Shown here in pieces: positions 34,638-44,534 of a stretch of 64,000 nt of DNA. The DNA is taken from NCBI GenBank assembly GCA_944322715.1, contig CALUPT010000004.1:62001-126000 (forward strand), given 5' to 3'. The position numbers and the translations under genes were made by a program. Below the pieces are notes generated by a model that saw nothing but the letters and a program-made list of their open reading frames with translations, made no database searches and had not been told where the DNA came from. Positions within the stretch are counted from its first letter, which is position 1. Each line of letters starts with the position of its first letter. This stretch comes from an uncultured Bacteroidales bacterium (GTDB lineage Bacteria > Bacteroidota > Bacteroidia > Bacteroidales > UBA932).

Positions 34638-37091
34638 TTATTCCAGATCCACACTTACTGCCTTGCCGCATAAGGCGCCCTGCGGCATAGGGACAGAAAT
34701 CCGTCTTCCGTTGTAGATGACCGATATTTCCTCCAGGCCGAAATCCATTGCGGCATCGGTCACACACAGTCTGCCCCTGTCTATCATTACTGCACACGGG
34801 TTCGACACCGACAGTTCCACACCTTCGGCGACAAGGGGCGAGTCAGCAGTGTAGAATACGGCCTCGATCGTTTGCCTGTCTTTGGTAGCTGCCGCCTGTA
34901 CGGAAGTGTCGTTCCGTAATACATCGAAAGGCAGTTCCTCTGATGGCAGCCCTTCTCCCGCATATACCACATAGCCGTATGTCCCGTCCTTGATATTCCT
35001 GCCGTGGTCAATCCAAAGCCTGAGCGCATCTGCTGTTTCCGGCAGATTCTCTTTCCCCGCATTGACGGCATTGTACCTGTCCCACCGGGTTTTGAGGGTC
35101 TCCTGACAGAAATAGGCATTTTGTGTGTATTCCGGCAATACGGTATATGCGAATTTGCCTTTCTGAATCACCCACACAGGTTTCCCACCGACGTAGAAGG
35201 ACCATGTACCGGCACCCACGCCAATCTGTTTCCCATCCTGCATTGCAGTGACTTCATTTTCGTGCCACGTATTGTCTATTGTCGTCCGTATAGTGCCATC
35301 AAGGTCTGAAAGGGAATTTGTGATGCCGGCTCCGAGAGCAAGCATATAGTCTCCGAAGAAAAACCAGGACTTGTATGCCTGCACTCCGTAAAGGGAAGGA
35401 TTCCTGCATTCTCCGCCATTTTTCTTTTCCGCACTGTCCTTTTCGGAAGCATCCGTCTTTTCAAATATGAATCCTGCGACCGCGTTTTCCCCGCCGGATG
35501 TCGCTCCCGCAGCGAAATTGTGCAGACTGCAGAACCCTCTCCAGTTTGTCACCGGTTCCAGCCTGTCCATCCCCTCCCGGGCAGTCACACCAGGAGTAGC
35601 TGTCAGATCCCATGCACCGGTGAGATGATAATATTCATTCCCTGACTTCTGGAACAGGGTCATGCCATCCGTAGGAAAGAAATTGTACCCATCGGCAGAC
35701 CCATCCGCGCTCTCCAATCCGTCACAGCGAATGGAGGACATGTTTATCATTATATGGTATTGCGGAGTCTTCTTAATGAGGTCATCATTGTTGAAAAACC
35801 ATCTTGTCCCCGAATAGACTCCTTCCGGATAACCGTCCATATTTATCGAACGTGTCTCTGCTTCTTTCCGGAACCGGGCCAATTCCTGCCTTTCTCCGGC
35901 ATCAAAGGAATTTGCCCAGTTTTTGAGCAATGTATTCACTATCGGAAGGGTCCTGGGATCTTTCGGTTCCGATTTGCCGTATTCTGCGGTCATCCTGTCG
36001 AGGAAAGGAAGCACATATCCTTTATAATAATACCAGTTGCTTCCCCTGATATAGCCAAGCAGGGTTGTCTTGTTGTCTTCACTCAGCCTGGTCTCCCACG
36101 GACTGTCCTGCAATGAAGTCAGCATGTTGAGGGCGTTTATGTTTCCATCTATCGGATACCCCCAGACAAGACATTGCTTCCCGTGGCCCCAACCGGCGCC
36201 ATCTTCCGTACAGCCCTCTGTCCAGAATGCCGAATCGTATGTGTATTGGGATGTCCGTCCTATGCCTTTCCGTGCCACTTCCTTTAGCAGACTGATCATT
36301 TCCGATGACCTGTACATTGCCGCCACAGGAAGCAGGGAACGGTATGCAAGGGCATTTCCTCCCACCCACCAGACATGATGACGGAAACGGTCCGGCTGAA
36401 CCACATCCATGTCCGTCTCATCGTTTCTCAAAGGCTGTGTCCATGCCTGAAGTCCGACTGCCATGAGCATATCGTGGGTGTCATTCAGCAACTGATCCCT
36501 GCTCTTTCCGGATTCTACCTTTTCCATCTGGCTGTAGAAACAGAAGTAGATGTTTGCCGCTGCCGTAGGAATAGCGAAACACGATGCATGGAAACGATGT
36601 ACCTTATTGCTGCGGCTCACCTCAAGATCCCCGTAATGAAGGATTGCCTTCTGTAATTTCTGGAACACTTTCCTGTCGAGCGAGAAACCGTATCTGTCAG
36701 CGCGGAACTCCTCGGCGACTTTCCACACTCTGAAAAATGCCTCTTTGATGAAAAGTCCTATGGCCTGCTGGTCCGTTCCGGTCATTATCGCTTCTTCCCT
36801 GACATCCAAATCCCTGAAGTGTCCATCATCATCCAAAAGACCGTCTATCTCTTCCACGGACATTTTCACTCCCCTCACTTCCCATCCCCTGTATTGATTC
36901 TGATAGAAATATTCACGAAAATGTCTTATTCCGTCTTTCTCTTCCCTTGACATTACTGCCTCGGATGCTTCTGCGGAATAACGCCTGAAATTATCGAATG
37001 CGTACTGTCTGAATTCGTTCTGTGCCTTGCAATAGGGCGATACGGCTGATATCAGGATAAACAGCCCCAGAATTTTGCCTGAAATTCCCAT
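34638..37091 (-). CDS. polysaccharide lyase family 8-like enzyme
   Basis: This protein of about 817 residues has a signal peptide (ILGLFILISAVSPYCKAQ). The (alpha/alpha)-toroid N-terminal half contains FRHHVWWVGGNALAY and FWTEGCTEDGAGWGHGKQ, and the latter region carries catalytic His/Tyr-type residues. The beta-sandwich half includes the family-typical GAWDLTATPGVTA. PL8 enzymes cleave uronic-acid-containing polymers such as hyaluronan, chondroitin or xanthan by beta-elimination. Specificity cannot be read. A GTG at 37100 overlaps the previous stop, but ATG 37091 has GAAAGG upstream at good distance and starts the signal peptide properly. Confidence 0.82.
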   Translation of the reverse strand: MGISGKILGLFILISAVSPYCKAQNEFRQYAFDNFRRYSAEASEAVMSREEKDGIRHFREYFYQNQYRGWEVRGVKMSVEEIDGLLDDDGHFRDLDVREEAIMTGTDQQAIGLFIKEAFFRVWKVAEEFRADRYGFSLDRKVFQKLQKAILHYGDLEVSRSNKVHRFHASCFAIPTAAANIYFCFYSQMEKVESGKSRDQLLNDTHDMLMAVGLQAWTQPLRNDETDMDVVQPDRFRHHVWWVGGNALAYRSLLPVAAMYRSSEMISLLKEVARKGIGRTSQYTYDSAFWTEGCTEDGAGWGHGKQCLVWGYPIDGNINALNMLTSLQDSPWETRLSEDNKTTLLGYIRGSNWYYYKGYVLPFLDRMTAEYGKSEPKDPRTLPIVNTLLKNWANSFDAGERQELARFRKEAETRSINMDGYPEGVYSGTRWFFNNDDLIKKTPQYHIMINMSSIRCDGLESADGSADGYNFFPTDGMTLFQKSGNEYYHLTGAWDLTATPGVTAREGMDRLEPVTNWRGFCSLHNFAAGATSGGENAVAGFIFEKTDASEKDSAEKKNGGECRNPSLYGVQAYKSWFFFGDYMLALGAGITNSLSDLDGTIRTTIDNTWHENEVTAMQDGKQIGVGAGTWSFYVGGKPVWVIQKGKFAYTVLPEYTQNAYFCQETLKTRWDRYNAVNAGKENLPETADALRLWIDHGRNIKDGTYGYVVYAGEGLPSEELPFDVLRNDTSVQAAATKDRQTIEAVFYTADSPLVAEGVELSVSNPCAVMIDRGRLCVTDAAMDFGLEEISVIYNGRRISVPMPQGALCGKAVSVDLE

Positions 37092-37096
37092 ATCCG

Positions 37097-38053
37097 TCAC
37101 CTTTCTTTAACCTCTATGACTGTCTCCCTGACAATTTCTTTCATATTCCAGGCATTTGCATTGCGCGCCGAAAAAGATACCGTGTATATACCCGGCGTAC
37201 TGTAGGAGTATGTCCACGAATCGGCCGGAGTCGACAGGCTGCGGACCGGCTCCCCTTTGTCAGGAGCTATTGCTCCCGGATCCAGAAGATTGCTGATACA
37301 CCAGTCTTCCACATACCGGAATCCTGTTTCCGACGGATTTGCAATGCCTGGAGATCCATCGTCATTGGCCGGCTGGAACAGTATCGTGGAGGCGTCAACC
37401 GTAAATTTCGCTGACGGGCCTTCTGCCAGAACGTGCCGGAACCCGAAATCATCCTGAGGGTTTCCGGTCGTGATGCGCTGTCCATCCGATGTCCTGGAGA
37501 GAGACAATGTGACATCCACTCTCGGGTGCTGGACATAGTCATCAAGTCTTTCTGAAGTCCTGTAACGGAATGCAAGTACGAATTTGCCGTCCTTATAGTC
37601 ATTCAGACTGCCTGTACCTGCCAAGGTTTCGGAACTGGAACTTTTTTCCGGAACAGCCCACTCTTCCGAACTCCCATCCGAAAGTTCGATCCACGTCGCG
37701 GATGCTATCCCCTCTTCTGTATACGGTCCTGTGAAGTCTTTCGAGATCAATATATCCATGACATTGTCCGACTGAACCCGTCCATACTGCTGCTTCATGG
37801 TGTAGGAAAGTGTCATATCATCGATTGAAGATAGAACCGTCCTGTCCCTGTTTGCATATTTATGCCCATCTTCACCCGACCAGAATACGATATAGTCGGG
37901 ATCTCCGGTAAAGGTGAATGTCACTTCATCACCGGCATATATTTCACCGGGATTGTTCACCAGTACTATTTCAAAATCCATGTCGCTGACCTTGTCAGTG
38001 TTACAGGCAGCCGCAAACAGCAGCAATGCCAATATATACGCTGTCTTTTTCAT
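37097..38053 (-). CDS. DUF5017 surface glycan-binding lipoprotein candidate
   Basis: This protein of about 318 residues has a lipoprotein signal (YILALLLFAAAC). The DUF5017 region follows (NPGEIYAGDEVTFTFTGDPD, IVFWSGEDGHKYANRDRT), then a domain with WISNLLD-type segments and a C-terminal Ig-like tail. DUF5017 proteins commonly sit directly after susD in polysaccharide loci and are thought to bind glycans at the cell surface. The start at 38053 was chosen because it gives the signal peptide; in-frame starts further upstream lie inside susD. Its stop overlaps the GTG upstream of the lyase. Confidence 0.85.
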   Translation of the reverse strand: MKKTAYILALLLFAAACNTDKVSDMDFEIVLVNNPGEIYAGDEVTFTFTGDPDYIVFWSGEDGHKYANRDRTVLSSIDDMTLSYTMKQQYGRVQSDNVMDILISKDFTGPYTEEGIASATWIELSDGSSEEWAVPEKSSSSETLAGTGSLNDYKDGKFVLAFRYRTSERLDDYVQHPRVDVTLSLSRTSDGQRITTGNPQDDFGFRHVLAEGPSAKFTVDASTILFQPANDDGSPGIANPSETGFRYVEDWCISNLLDPGAIAPDKGEPVRSLSTPADSWTYSYSTPGIYTVSFSARNANAWNMKEIVRETVIEVKER

Positions 38054-38055
38054 GA

Positions 38056-39699
38056 TTACCATCTTATATTCTGACCACAGGTCGGGTTGGTATTGAGTTC
38101 TGACTGAGGTATAGGGAAATAGACATGTCTGGCAGCAACGTTCTGCCCGGCAAGCCATTTGTAATTGACCGAATTCTGCTGATATCCGACAATGTATTTG
38201 CGGCCGTCCTTGTCCGTGATTTCCTCTTCCCTCCCCATGCTTTGCACCTGTTGCATGAAATATTCCTCGCCGAACCGCCTCAGTTCCATTCTTCGCGGGA
38301 CTTCAAAACAAAGTTCACGGGTGCGTTCATCGCGCACAAGACTGCGGAACTGTCCCACACTCGAATACGCCTCAATGGAAACAGGAGAAGCTCCGGCCCT
38401 TTCCCTGACTTCATTCACAGCTTCAACCGCTTCTTCTGTTGGACCTCCGTTCACTTCATTGGCACATTCTGCAATCATCAGCAACACATCCGAATAACGC
38501 ATGACAGGAAAGTTAATGGAAGAATTGTTCCTTGCCCAGGGACGCACCGGATCATATTTGGCCCTCCATTTTCCGGGGTTGCCGTCATCTGTCTTTTCCT
38601 TGTCTACAGGTACCTCCACAGCCTTTCCATCAACAGTCTCATACCTGTAGTCGGCAATATTCCACCACCGGCGTGCATCTCCCGGCTCATAAAGATGGAA
38701 AAGATAGTTCGTGGCATCGTACCATGCATAGGCGAAAGGCACATCCTCATCTGTCTGGAGCCCCTGCATCACTCCGAGATACAATCCGACCACACCGGCC
38801 TCGTCTGATCTGTCCGAAACGCCGTTGCCGTAGAATTCCACTTCAAACATGCTTTCGCGATATGACAGGTCATACAGATTCGAACACATATTTTTGAACA
38901 ATGCGCAGTATCCGTTCATCCCATCCTCATCCCGATATAGACGATGCAGTCCGCTGTCCCTTACCTGTCTGGCCCAGTACAGCGCATCGTCCCAGGTATC
39001 CGCATAGACGGGATATCCGGCTTTCCACATATAGGCCCTGGCCAGCAGAGCCTGGGCGGTCGTTTTTGCGATCCTGCCGGGGGAATCAAGTTCATCGGCT
39101 GGGAGACAGCCTGCCTCCGCGGCAAGGAGATCATCGATGATCCGGGCATAGATATCTTCCTGGGAAGCCCTCGGCTTTTGTTGCACCGAAAGATCCTGTG
39201 TCGGTTCGGTTCTGAGCGGAACTTCGCCCCAGAATGCGACAAGATTCATATAAAACAAAGCCCGTAAAGCCTTTGCCTCTCCGAGAAACATGGATTTGTT
39301 CCGCGCACTGCCGCACTCTTCATCCGAACGCTGTTCCAAAAGCGATATGTAATCATTGGCGCGGTTTATTCCTTCATACAGATCTGTCCAGCTCTTGTCG
39401 AGAGCAGAAAGCGTATTGTTGTAATTATACAGGCATATCTTCGGTTCATTCGCCCCATATCCGCGATTCCAGACCAGAATATCTGTCCCGGCATCGAGAT
39501 CAGCCCACAGATTGCATCCGTACGCCCCTTCCGACTGAAGTTTGTCATATATTCCATACAGGCCCGCCGTACAGGATTTTTCATTTCTATACAGGATATC
39601 GGTGTTCAGATTCCCGTACACATCAGTGTCAAGGAAACTGCATGAATACGACATGGCAGCCGTCAATAACGCCGGCAATATCTTTTTTATCATTGTCAT
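38056..39699 (-). CDS. SusD/RagB-family outer-membrane lipoprotein
   Basis: This 547-residue protein has a lipoprotein signal (LLTAAMSYSC). The SusD N-terminal region with tetratricopeptide-like helices follows (FLGEAKALRALFYMNLVAFWGEVPL), then a C-terminal region with NFPVMRYSDVLLMIAECANE and VREREGA-like AVNEVRERAGA. SusD proteins cap the SusC transporter and capture oligosaccharides at the cell surface. Its ATG overlaps the susC stop by one base (TGATG). It precedes the DUF5017 gene without a gap. Confidence 0.95.
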   Translation of the reverse strand: MTMIKKILPALLTAAMSYSCSFLDTDVYGNLNTDILYRNEKSCTAGLYGIYDKLQSEGAYGCNLWADLDAGTDILVWNRGYGANEPKICLYNYNNTLSALDKSWTDLYEGINRANDYISLLEQRSDEECGSARNKSMFLGEAKALRALFYMNLVAFWGEVPLRTEPTQDLSVQQKPRASQEDIYARIIDDLLAAEAGCLPADELDSPGRIAKTTAQALLARAYMWKAGYPVYADTWDDALYWARQVRDSGLHRLYRDEDGMNGYCALFKNMCSNLYDLSYRESMFEVEFYGNGVSDRSDEAGVVGLYLGVMQGLQTDEDVPFAYAWYDATNYLFHLYEPGDARRWWNIADYRYETVDGKAVEVPVDKEKTDDGNPGKWRAKYDPVRPWARNNSSINFPVMRYSDVLLMIAECANEVNGGPTEEAVEAVNEVRERAGASPVSIEAYSSVGQFRSLVRDERTRELCFEVPRRMELRRFGEEYFMQQVQSMGREEEITDKDGRKYIVGYQQNSVNYKWLAGQNVAARHVYFPIPQSELNTNPTCGQNIRW

Positions 39700-42600
39700 C
39701 AGAATGTAACTTTAACTCCTATCGTGTAAGACCTCGTCTTCGGATATGAAGAGTAGTCAAACCCTTTTGTAAGTGCGGAATTTCTGGTGGACACTTCAGG
39801 ATCATACCCCGTATATCTTGTCCACGTAAACAGGTTCTGCCCGCTTAGATAGATCCGCATTCCGCTGATTTTCATCCTCCTGAGGAGTTTTTCAGGAAAC
39901 GTGTAGCCTATCTGGACATTCTTTATCCTCAGGAAAGAGGCATCTTCCACTACCCTGTCCGTATTAATGCCTCTGAGATCCCCTTCGGCACCCCACAGGT
40001 AGTTTGTATAGTTGCCCTCGGTGTATGTTCCATCGCCATTGTCCGTCCTCGGGGTCCAGTGGTCCAAGGCAGAAGCCAGTCTGTTCGCATTGCGCGATGT
40101 CATATCTTCCAGCTGCGCCCTGTTGTAGTTGATGACATCATTCCCGTATGACCACTGCAGGAATATGCTCAAATCGAATCCCATATACTCGAAATCATTG
40201 GTAAATCCGCCTGTATGTACAGGCAGTCCGTGTCCGATTACGGTCTGGTCCTCCGGAGTCACCTTCCCGTCACCGTTGATGTCCTTGAGTTTTATGTCTC
40301 CGGGCTGGATCTGGCTGCGTTCATTGGTATTGTCAGGCACATCATCCCTAAGCACGAATACATTCGGAGAGACCTCATTGAAATCGGAATACTGGTACAC
40401 CCCATCATAGACATATCCATACATTTCCGACAAAGGATGGCCTACCCTGGCAATATACAGATTGCTGACAGTAGGATACTGTACTCCGGAAATCCAGAAA
40501 TCCTGATCACCGGAAAGAGCCGTGACCGTGCTTCTGTTGAAGGATATGTTAAAACTGCTCCTCCATTCGAGCCTTCCCCGTCCTCCCTTGAGATTCACCG
40601 TATTCACGGTAAATTCAAGTCCACGGTTACGGATGCTTCCGATATTCTGCTGCACTTTGGTGAAACCTGTGGATGGAGGCACTTCGGCATCAAGGAGAAG
40701 ATCTTCCGTATCCTTCCGATATATGTCGATTTCTCCATTGATCCTGTTCCCGAAAAAGCTGTAATCCAGTCCTATGTTTGTCTGATACGTAGTCTCCCAT
40801 TTCATGTCTCTGTTGGCCATCTGTGCATAATATATGGCCGGGTTATTGTCCACATCCCCGTTCACCGGATAGCTCTGGTCTGAGTTGTATAACCTGATTG
40901 ATGGATAGTTCCTGTATGTGTTGCAGTTGCCTGTAGCTCCCCAGCCGATTCTGAGTTTCAATACGGACAGCCAGTTTCCTGCACCGCTCATAAACGGCTC
41001 ATCCGATATTTTCCATGCAAAGGAAGCGGATGGGAACCAGCCCCAGGTATGATAGGGAAATCGGGATGTCCCATCAGCCCTTATCGTCGCTGTCAGGAGA
41101 TACCGCGACTTCCAGTCATAATTCAACCTGGCAAATCCCGATGCTATGCGGTCCGTGAAATTGATTGCATCTATACCGTACGGTGTCCCGCCCGATATGC
41201 CCCAGAAACCCAGTTCATCCCAGGGTACCATCGAAGCATAGGCTCCGAGAGTGGAAACGGTCCTGCTGTTGATGGAGGCTCCGAGCATTGCGTTGATATT
41301 ATGTCCATTCACTTTCCTGTGATATGTCAGCGTATATTCATTCGACCACTGATTCCATTCCTTGTACCTGAATTCCCCGTTCGAATGCTTTGCCTGATAT
41401 TTAGGGTCTCCCCAGTATGTCTCCCCGCTGTTGTAGATTCCGCTTCTGTCATTCCTCCAGTTATAGGAGAACGTGCCGCGCAAAATCAGATCCTCCCGGA
41501 TATTCCATGTGAGATATGCATTCATCGTCAATGACTTGCTCTTAATCCGGGAGTACTGGTTCCGTATCGTCTTTATCGGATTGTACGGATAGTTCGGATC
41601 CGTTTCCGTCAGTTCCGTCTCCATCGACTCTTCATCGGCATACTGTACAGGCAGATAGGCAAGTACCTGATATAGGAAATATTGTGTGGAACCGCCTCCT
41701 CCCTGCGAAGGAGCCGAACCGATGGAAGTATTGTCGGAAAAGTTTATCGTCAGGCCTCCTTTGAGATTCCTTGCAATCTGCTGGTCAAGAGTAGCCCTTG
41801 CCTTCAGGCTTCCGTATGAAGAATTGATGATGATTCCCTGCTGATTATAGTATGACACGCTCGCGCTGTACTTCGTTGTCCTGGTGCCTCCGGTCAAGGA
41901 CAAATGATGCGATGTCATCGGAGCGGCCCGGAAAACCACATCCTGCCAGTCCGTATATGGCAGACTTCTGTAATCTTCCAGCGTCCGGCATCTTCCGAGA
42001 TCAGGATCGAAACGGTAGTAGGTCCTCCGCAGTTCATCCGCCCCCTGAAGCTCCTCCTGCCATGAGACAAACTCGTAGCCATCCATCAGCTCCATAAACC
42101 GTGGCTTTTCCTGATATGATATATAACCTTCGTATGTAACGCGTGGAGCGCTTTCCGAGCCTCGCTTCGTTGTGACGATAATGACCCCGTTGGCACCTCT
42201 CGCTCCATAGATTGCAGTTGCCGATGCATCTTTCAGAATATCGATTGACTCTATATCATTCGGACTTATCGAAGCGAGACTCACATCATCGGATGCAAAG
42301 CCATCGATCACATAAAGCGGAGAGCCATCCGATGTCTCGGAAATGGTGTTGCTTCCCCGTATCACGATATTTGCCTGCGCTCCGGGCTGTCCGTCGCTTG
42401 TCACGACATGGACTCCTGCCACACGGCCTCCAAGCGCCTGGTCGAATGAAAGTGTCTGTGCCTTGTTCAACTCATCCATGTCGACTTTTGCGACAGAACC
42501 TGTAAGATCGCTTTTCCTGACTGTCGCATAGCCTATCGCCACCACCTCATCGAGAGTCTGCGCATCCACCTTGAGGACTATAACGAGATTGTCCCTGTCT

Positions 42601-42863
42601 CCTACCGGCACTTCCTGCTCAATGAAACCGATGCATGAAATGCCCAGCACAGACTTGCTGTCCGGAACATCGATTTCAAATGTTCCATCCTCCGCCGTCA
42701 CTGTACCTTGCGTGGTTCCCTTGAGCAACACCCCGACTCCGACAAGCGGATTGTGTTCCTCATCAATGACTTTTCCGGACACCCGTATCTGCGCATGCAA
42801 TACGGGCATCCAGAAAAGAAGGAACGACAATAACATTATATGTCTGATATTATGAGTTCTCAT
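39699..42863 (-). CDS. SusC/RagA-family TonB-dependent transporter
   Basis: This 1054-residue protein has a signal peptide ending near AQIRVSG. A carboxypeptidase-regulatory-like domain comes first (GKVIDEEHNPLVGVGVLLKG). The TonB box/plug region follows (EVVAIGYATVRKSDLTGSVA, VIRGSNTI, IYGARGANGVIIVTTKRG), then a 22-strand barrel ending YTIGVKVTF. It should import oligosaccharides across the outer membrane using TonB energy, paired with the adjacent SusD. Its ATG overlaps the stop of the fimbrillin-like gene (ATGA). Confidence 0.96.
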   Translation of the reverse strand: MRTHNIRHIMLLSFLLFWMPVLHAQIRVSGKVIDEEHNPLVGVGVLLKGTTQGTVTAEDGTFEIDVPDSKSVLGISCIGFIEQEVPVGDRDNLVIVLKVDAQTLDEVVAIGYATVRKSDLTGSVAKVDMDELNKAQTLSFDQALGGRVAGVHVVTSDGQPGAQANIVIRGSNTISETSDGSPLYVIDGFASDDVSLASISPNDIESIDILKDASATAIYGARGANGVIIVTTKRGSESAPRVTYEGYISYQEKPRFMELMDGYEFVSWQEELQGADELRRTYYRFDPDLGRCRTLEDYRSLPYTDWQDVVFRAAPMTSHHLSLTGGTRTTKYSASVSYYNQQGIIINSSYGSLKARATLDQQIARNLKGGLTINFSDNTSIGSAPSQGGGGSTQYFLYQVLAYLPVQYADEESMETELTETDPNYPYNPIKTIRNQYSRIKSKSLTMNAYLTWNIREDLILRGTFSYNWRNDRSGIYNSGETYWGDPKYQAKHSNGEFRYKEWNQWSNEYTLTYHRKVNGHNINAMLGASINSRTVSTLGAYASMVPWDELGFWGISGGTPYGIDAINFTDRIASGFARLNYDWKSRYLLTATIRADGTSRFPYHTWGWFPSASFAWKISDEPFMSGAGNWLSVLKLRIGWGATGNCNTYRNYPSIRLYNSDQSYPVNGDVDNNPAIYYAQMANRDMKWETTYQTNIGLDYSFFGNRINGEIDIYRKDTEDLLLDAEVPPSTGFTKVQQNIGSIRNRGLEFTVNTVNLKGGRGRLEWRSSFNISFNRSTVTALSGDQDFWISGVQYPTVSNLYIARVGHPLSEMYGYVYDGVYQYSDFNEVSPNVFVLRDDVPDNTNERSQIQPGDIKLKDINGDGKVTPEDQTVIGHGLPVHTGGFTNDFEYMGFDLSIFLQWSYGNDVINYNRAQLEDMTSRNANRLASALDHWTPRTDNGDGTYTEGNYTNYLWGAEGDLRGINTDRVVEDASFLRIKNVQIGYTFPEKLLRRMKISGMRIYLSGQNLFTWTRYTGYDPEVSTRNSALTKGFDYSSYPKTRSYTIGVKVTF

Positions 42864-44500
42864 AGAGCACCTGCCGCGGCATTGAATTCATCCTCCGTTA
42901 TCTTTACGAGACTTGCTCCCTTGATATCCAGAGCGTTGACGGCTCCAACAGGAAAGAATGCGACATCGAAACAGCCATACTCGAAATCTACGTTCTCCAC
43001 AAGGTTTCCGCTGTCGTATGCGGAATCACGGGCGCGGTTGAAATTGAAGTACATCTTGAATTCCGTCCATTCGTCCGTCGGGGCAAAACCTTGTTTCGGC
43101 TCGTCTTCCGGACCGAGAATAAACAGACCATTCTGGGCATAGTCGGAATCAGCCGTGCGGATGAACACCTGCGGCTGCTGCATCTGGGTATCTTCCGCTG
43201 ACTTTCTTGCCTTGAAAACGAGCCTGTAGTACCCTGTTCCGAAATTCTCCGGACTGACGCAATGGTACACCAGAGCGCTGCGGTAATAACTGAACGATCC
43301 GAATGTACCCGATATCGAGATGTACTGTCCATCCTGCCCGCTTTCAAGCGTAGCGCTGATATCGGCATTGTCACTGCCATATTTGGAAAAGGCCCAGCAG
43401 GTCTTGTCTACATAATAGGCCCCGTTAGGGTCGTAAAGGCTGGATGCGGCATTGGCCACCTGCATGAAAGTCTCTGCTGTCAGGTCCTCTATACCGTATC
43501 CATCCATAAGGTCTACGGTCTTCTCCTCTCCGGGGACAGGATCGAGTTCTTCTGAGGGCTCCCATGAATCTATACTTCCGGAAGGGAATGTCAGACTGGC
43601 CTTGCCTTCACCGACAGTGGCTTCGATACGGCGATATCTGCCCTGCTCGTAGGTCACTCCCGATGCCGGTGTCCTGAATACGTATGTGCCGACATCTCCG
43701 ATTCCATCGATTTCGAGAAGGGTATTGCCGGCGGCAACGGTCTGTGCCGGCACGATGGCACGATACAGATAACGGCCTTCCGCCACACCTTCCGGAGCGG
43801 CAATGGCGCACATCCTTATGTCGGTTGAGACGGCTGCCTCATCCAGAGTGACGGTTCTGGACATCATGTCAACCGTAGCGGTCGGTTTCACATTACGAAG
43901 CCTTACAGCTTCCGGAGCATTCACTACATCACTGCCAGAAACAAGGACTTCTACCATTGCGAATGCATGTGAATAGTCAAGTCCTACACCGGAAACAGCC
44001 TGATCGTAATCCACTCCGGTCACGGAAGCATAGAGGACATCACTCATGTCATATCCAGAATTGCCTGTTTCCGCATACCTGGAATTCTGGTCGGCAAGAA
44101 CAGTTGCCGTCAGGATGAATCCGTCTGCCGTCACTATGTCCGTACAATAAGGATAGTATGCAGAAAAATCATATACCTGTCCGGCCGCTGCGTATATCGC
44201 ATCTTCTGCCGAAGCCTCTTTCCACACGCCATCACCCTGCACATCGTACACATACTGATGGACAACGGCTTCATCTCCTGCAAAAATTCCTACGGCATCC
44301 CCATCCCTCCATGTTACCGCACGGGAACCATCTGTCCCATCATCAGTCATTGTCTTGGATACCGGCATTCCGCCGACCGTCATATCGAACCGTACCGGAA
44401 CACCGTTCATGTCGGTTTCCGGCATTGCCTTCTCCGTATTACATCCGGCAGCAATCGCCGCTGCGGCTGCAAATGCAGCCAATTGTCTTGTGGTTTTCAT
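42860..44500 (-). CDS. fimbrillin-like lipoprotein at the head of a PUL
   Basis: This protein of about 546 residues has a lipoprotein signal (LAAFAAAAAIAAGC). Fimbrillin/Mfa-like features follow: VRFDMTVGGMPVSKT, AVTWRDGDAVGIFAG, VYDFSAYYPY, DVLYASVTG and LDYSHAFAMVEVLV. The C-terminal 200 residues (about 340-546) look like a carbohydrate-binding beta-sandwich (YYRLVFKARKSAED, EFKMYFNFNRARD). I therefore suggest a surface glycan-binding protein rather than a pilus subunit. The start 44500 gives the signal peptide; the longer frame from 44587 overlaps the previous gene. Confidence 0.8.
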   Translation of the reverse strand: MKTTRQLAAFAAAAAIAAGCNTEKAMPETDMNGVPVRFDMTVGGMPVSKTMTDDGTDGSRAVTWRDGDAVGIFAGDEAVVHQYVYDVQGDGVWKEASAEDAIYAAAGQVYDFSAYYPYCTDIVTADGFILTATVLADQNSRYAETGNSGYDMSDVLYASVTGVDYDQAVSGVGLDYSHAFAMVEVLVSGSDVVNAPEAVRLRNVKPTATVDMMSRTVTLDEAAVSTDIRMCAIAAPEGVAEGRYLYRAIVPAQTVAAGNTLLEIDGIGDVGTYVFRTPASGVTYEQGRYRRIEATVGEGKASLTFPSGSIDSWEPSEELDPVPGEEKTVDLMDGYGIEDLTAETFMQVANAASSLYDPNGAYYVDKTCWAFSKYGSDNADISATLESGQDGQYISISGTFGSFSYYRSALVYHCVSPENFGTGYYRLVFKARKSAEDTQMQQPQVFIRTADSDYAQNGLFILGPEDEPKQGFAPTDEWTEFKMYFNFNRARDSAYDSGNLVENVDFEYGCFDVAFFPVGAVNALDIKGASLVKITEDEFNAAAGAL

Positions 44501-44534
44501 GATAATATGGTAATTGTTATGAATACTGGACAAA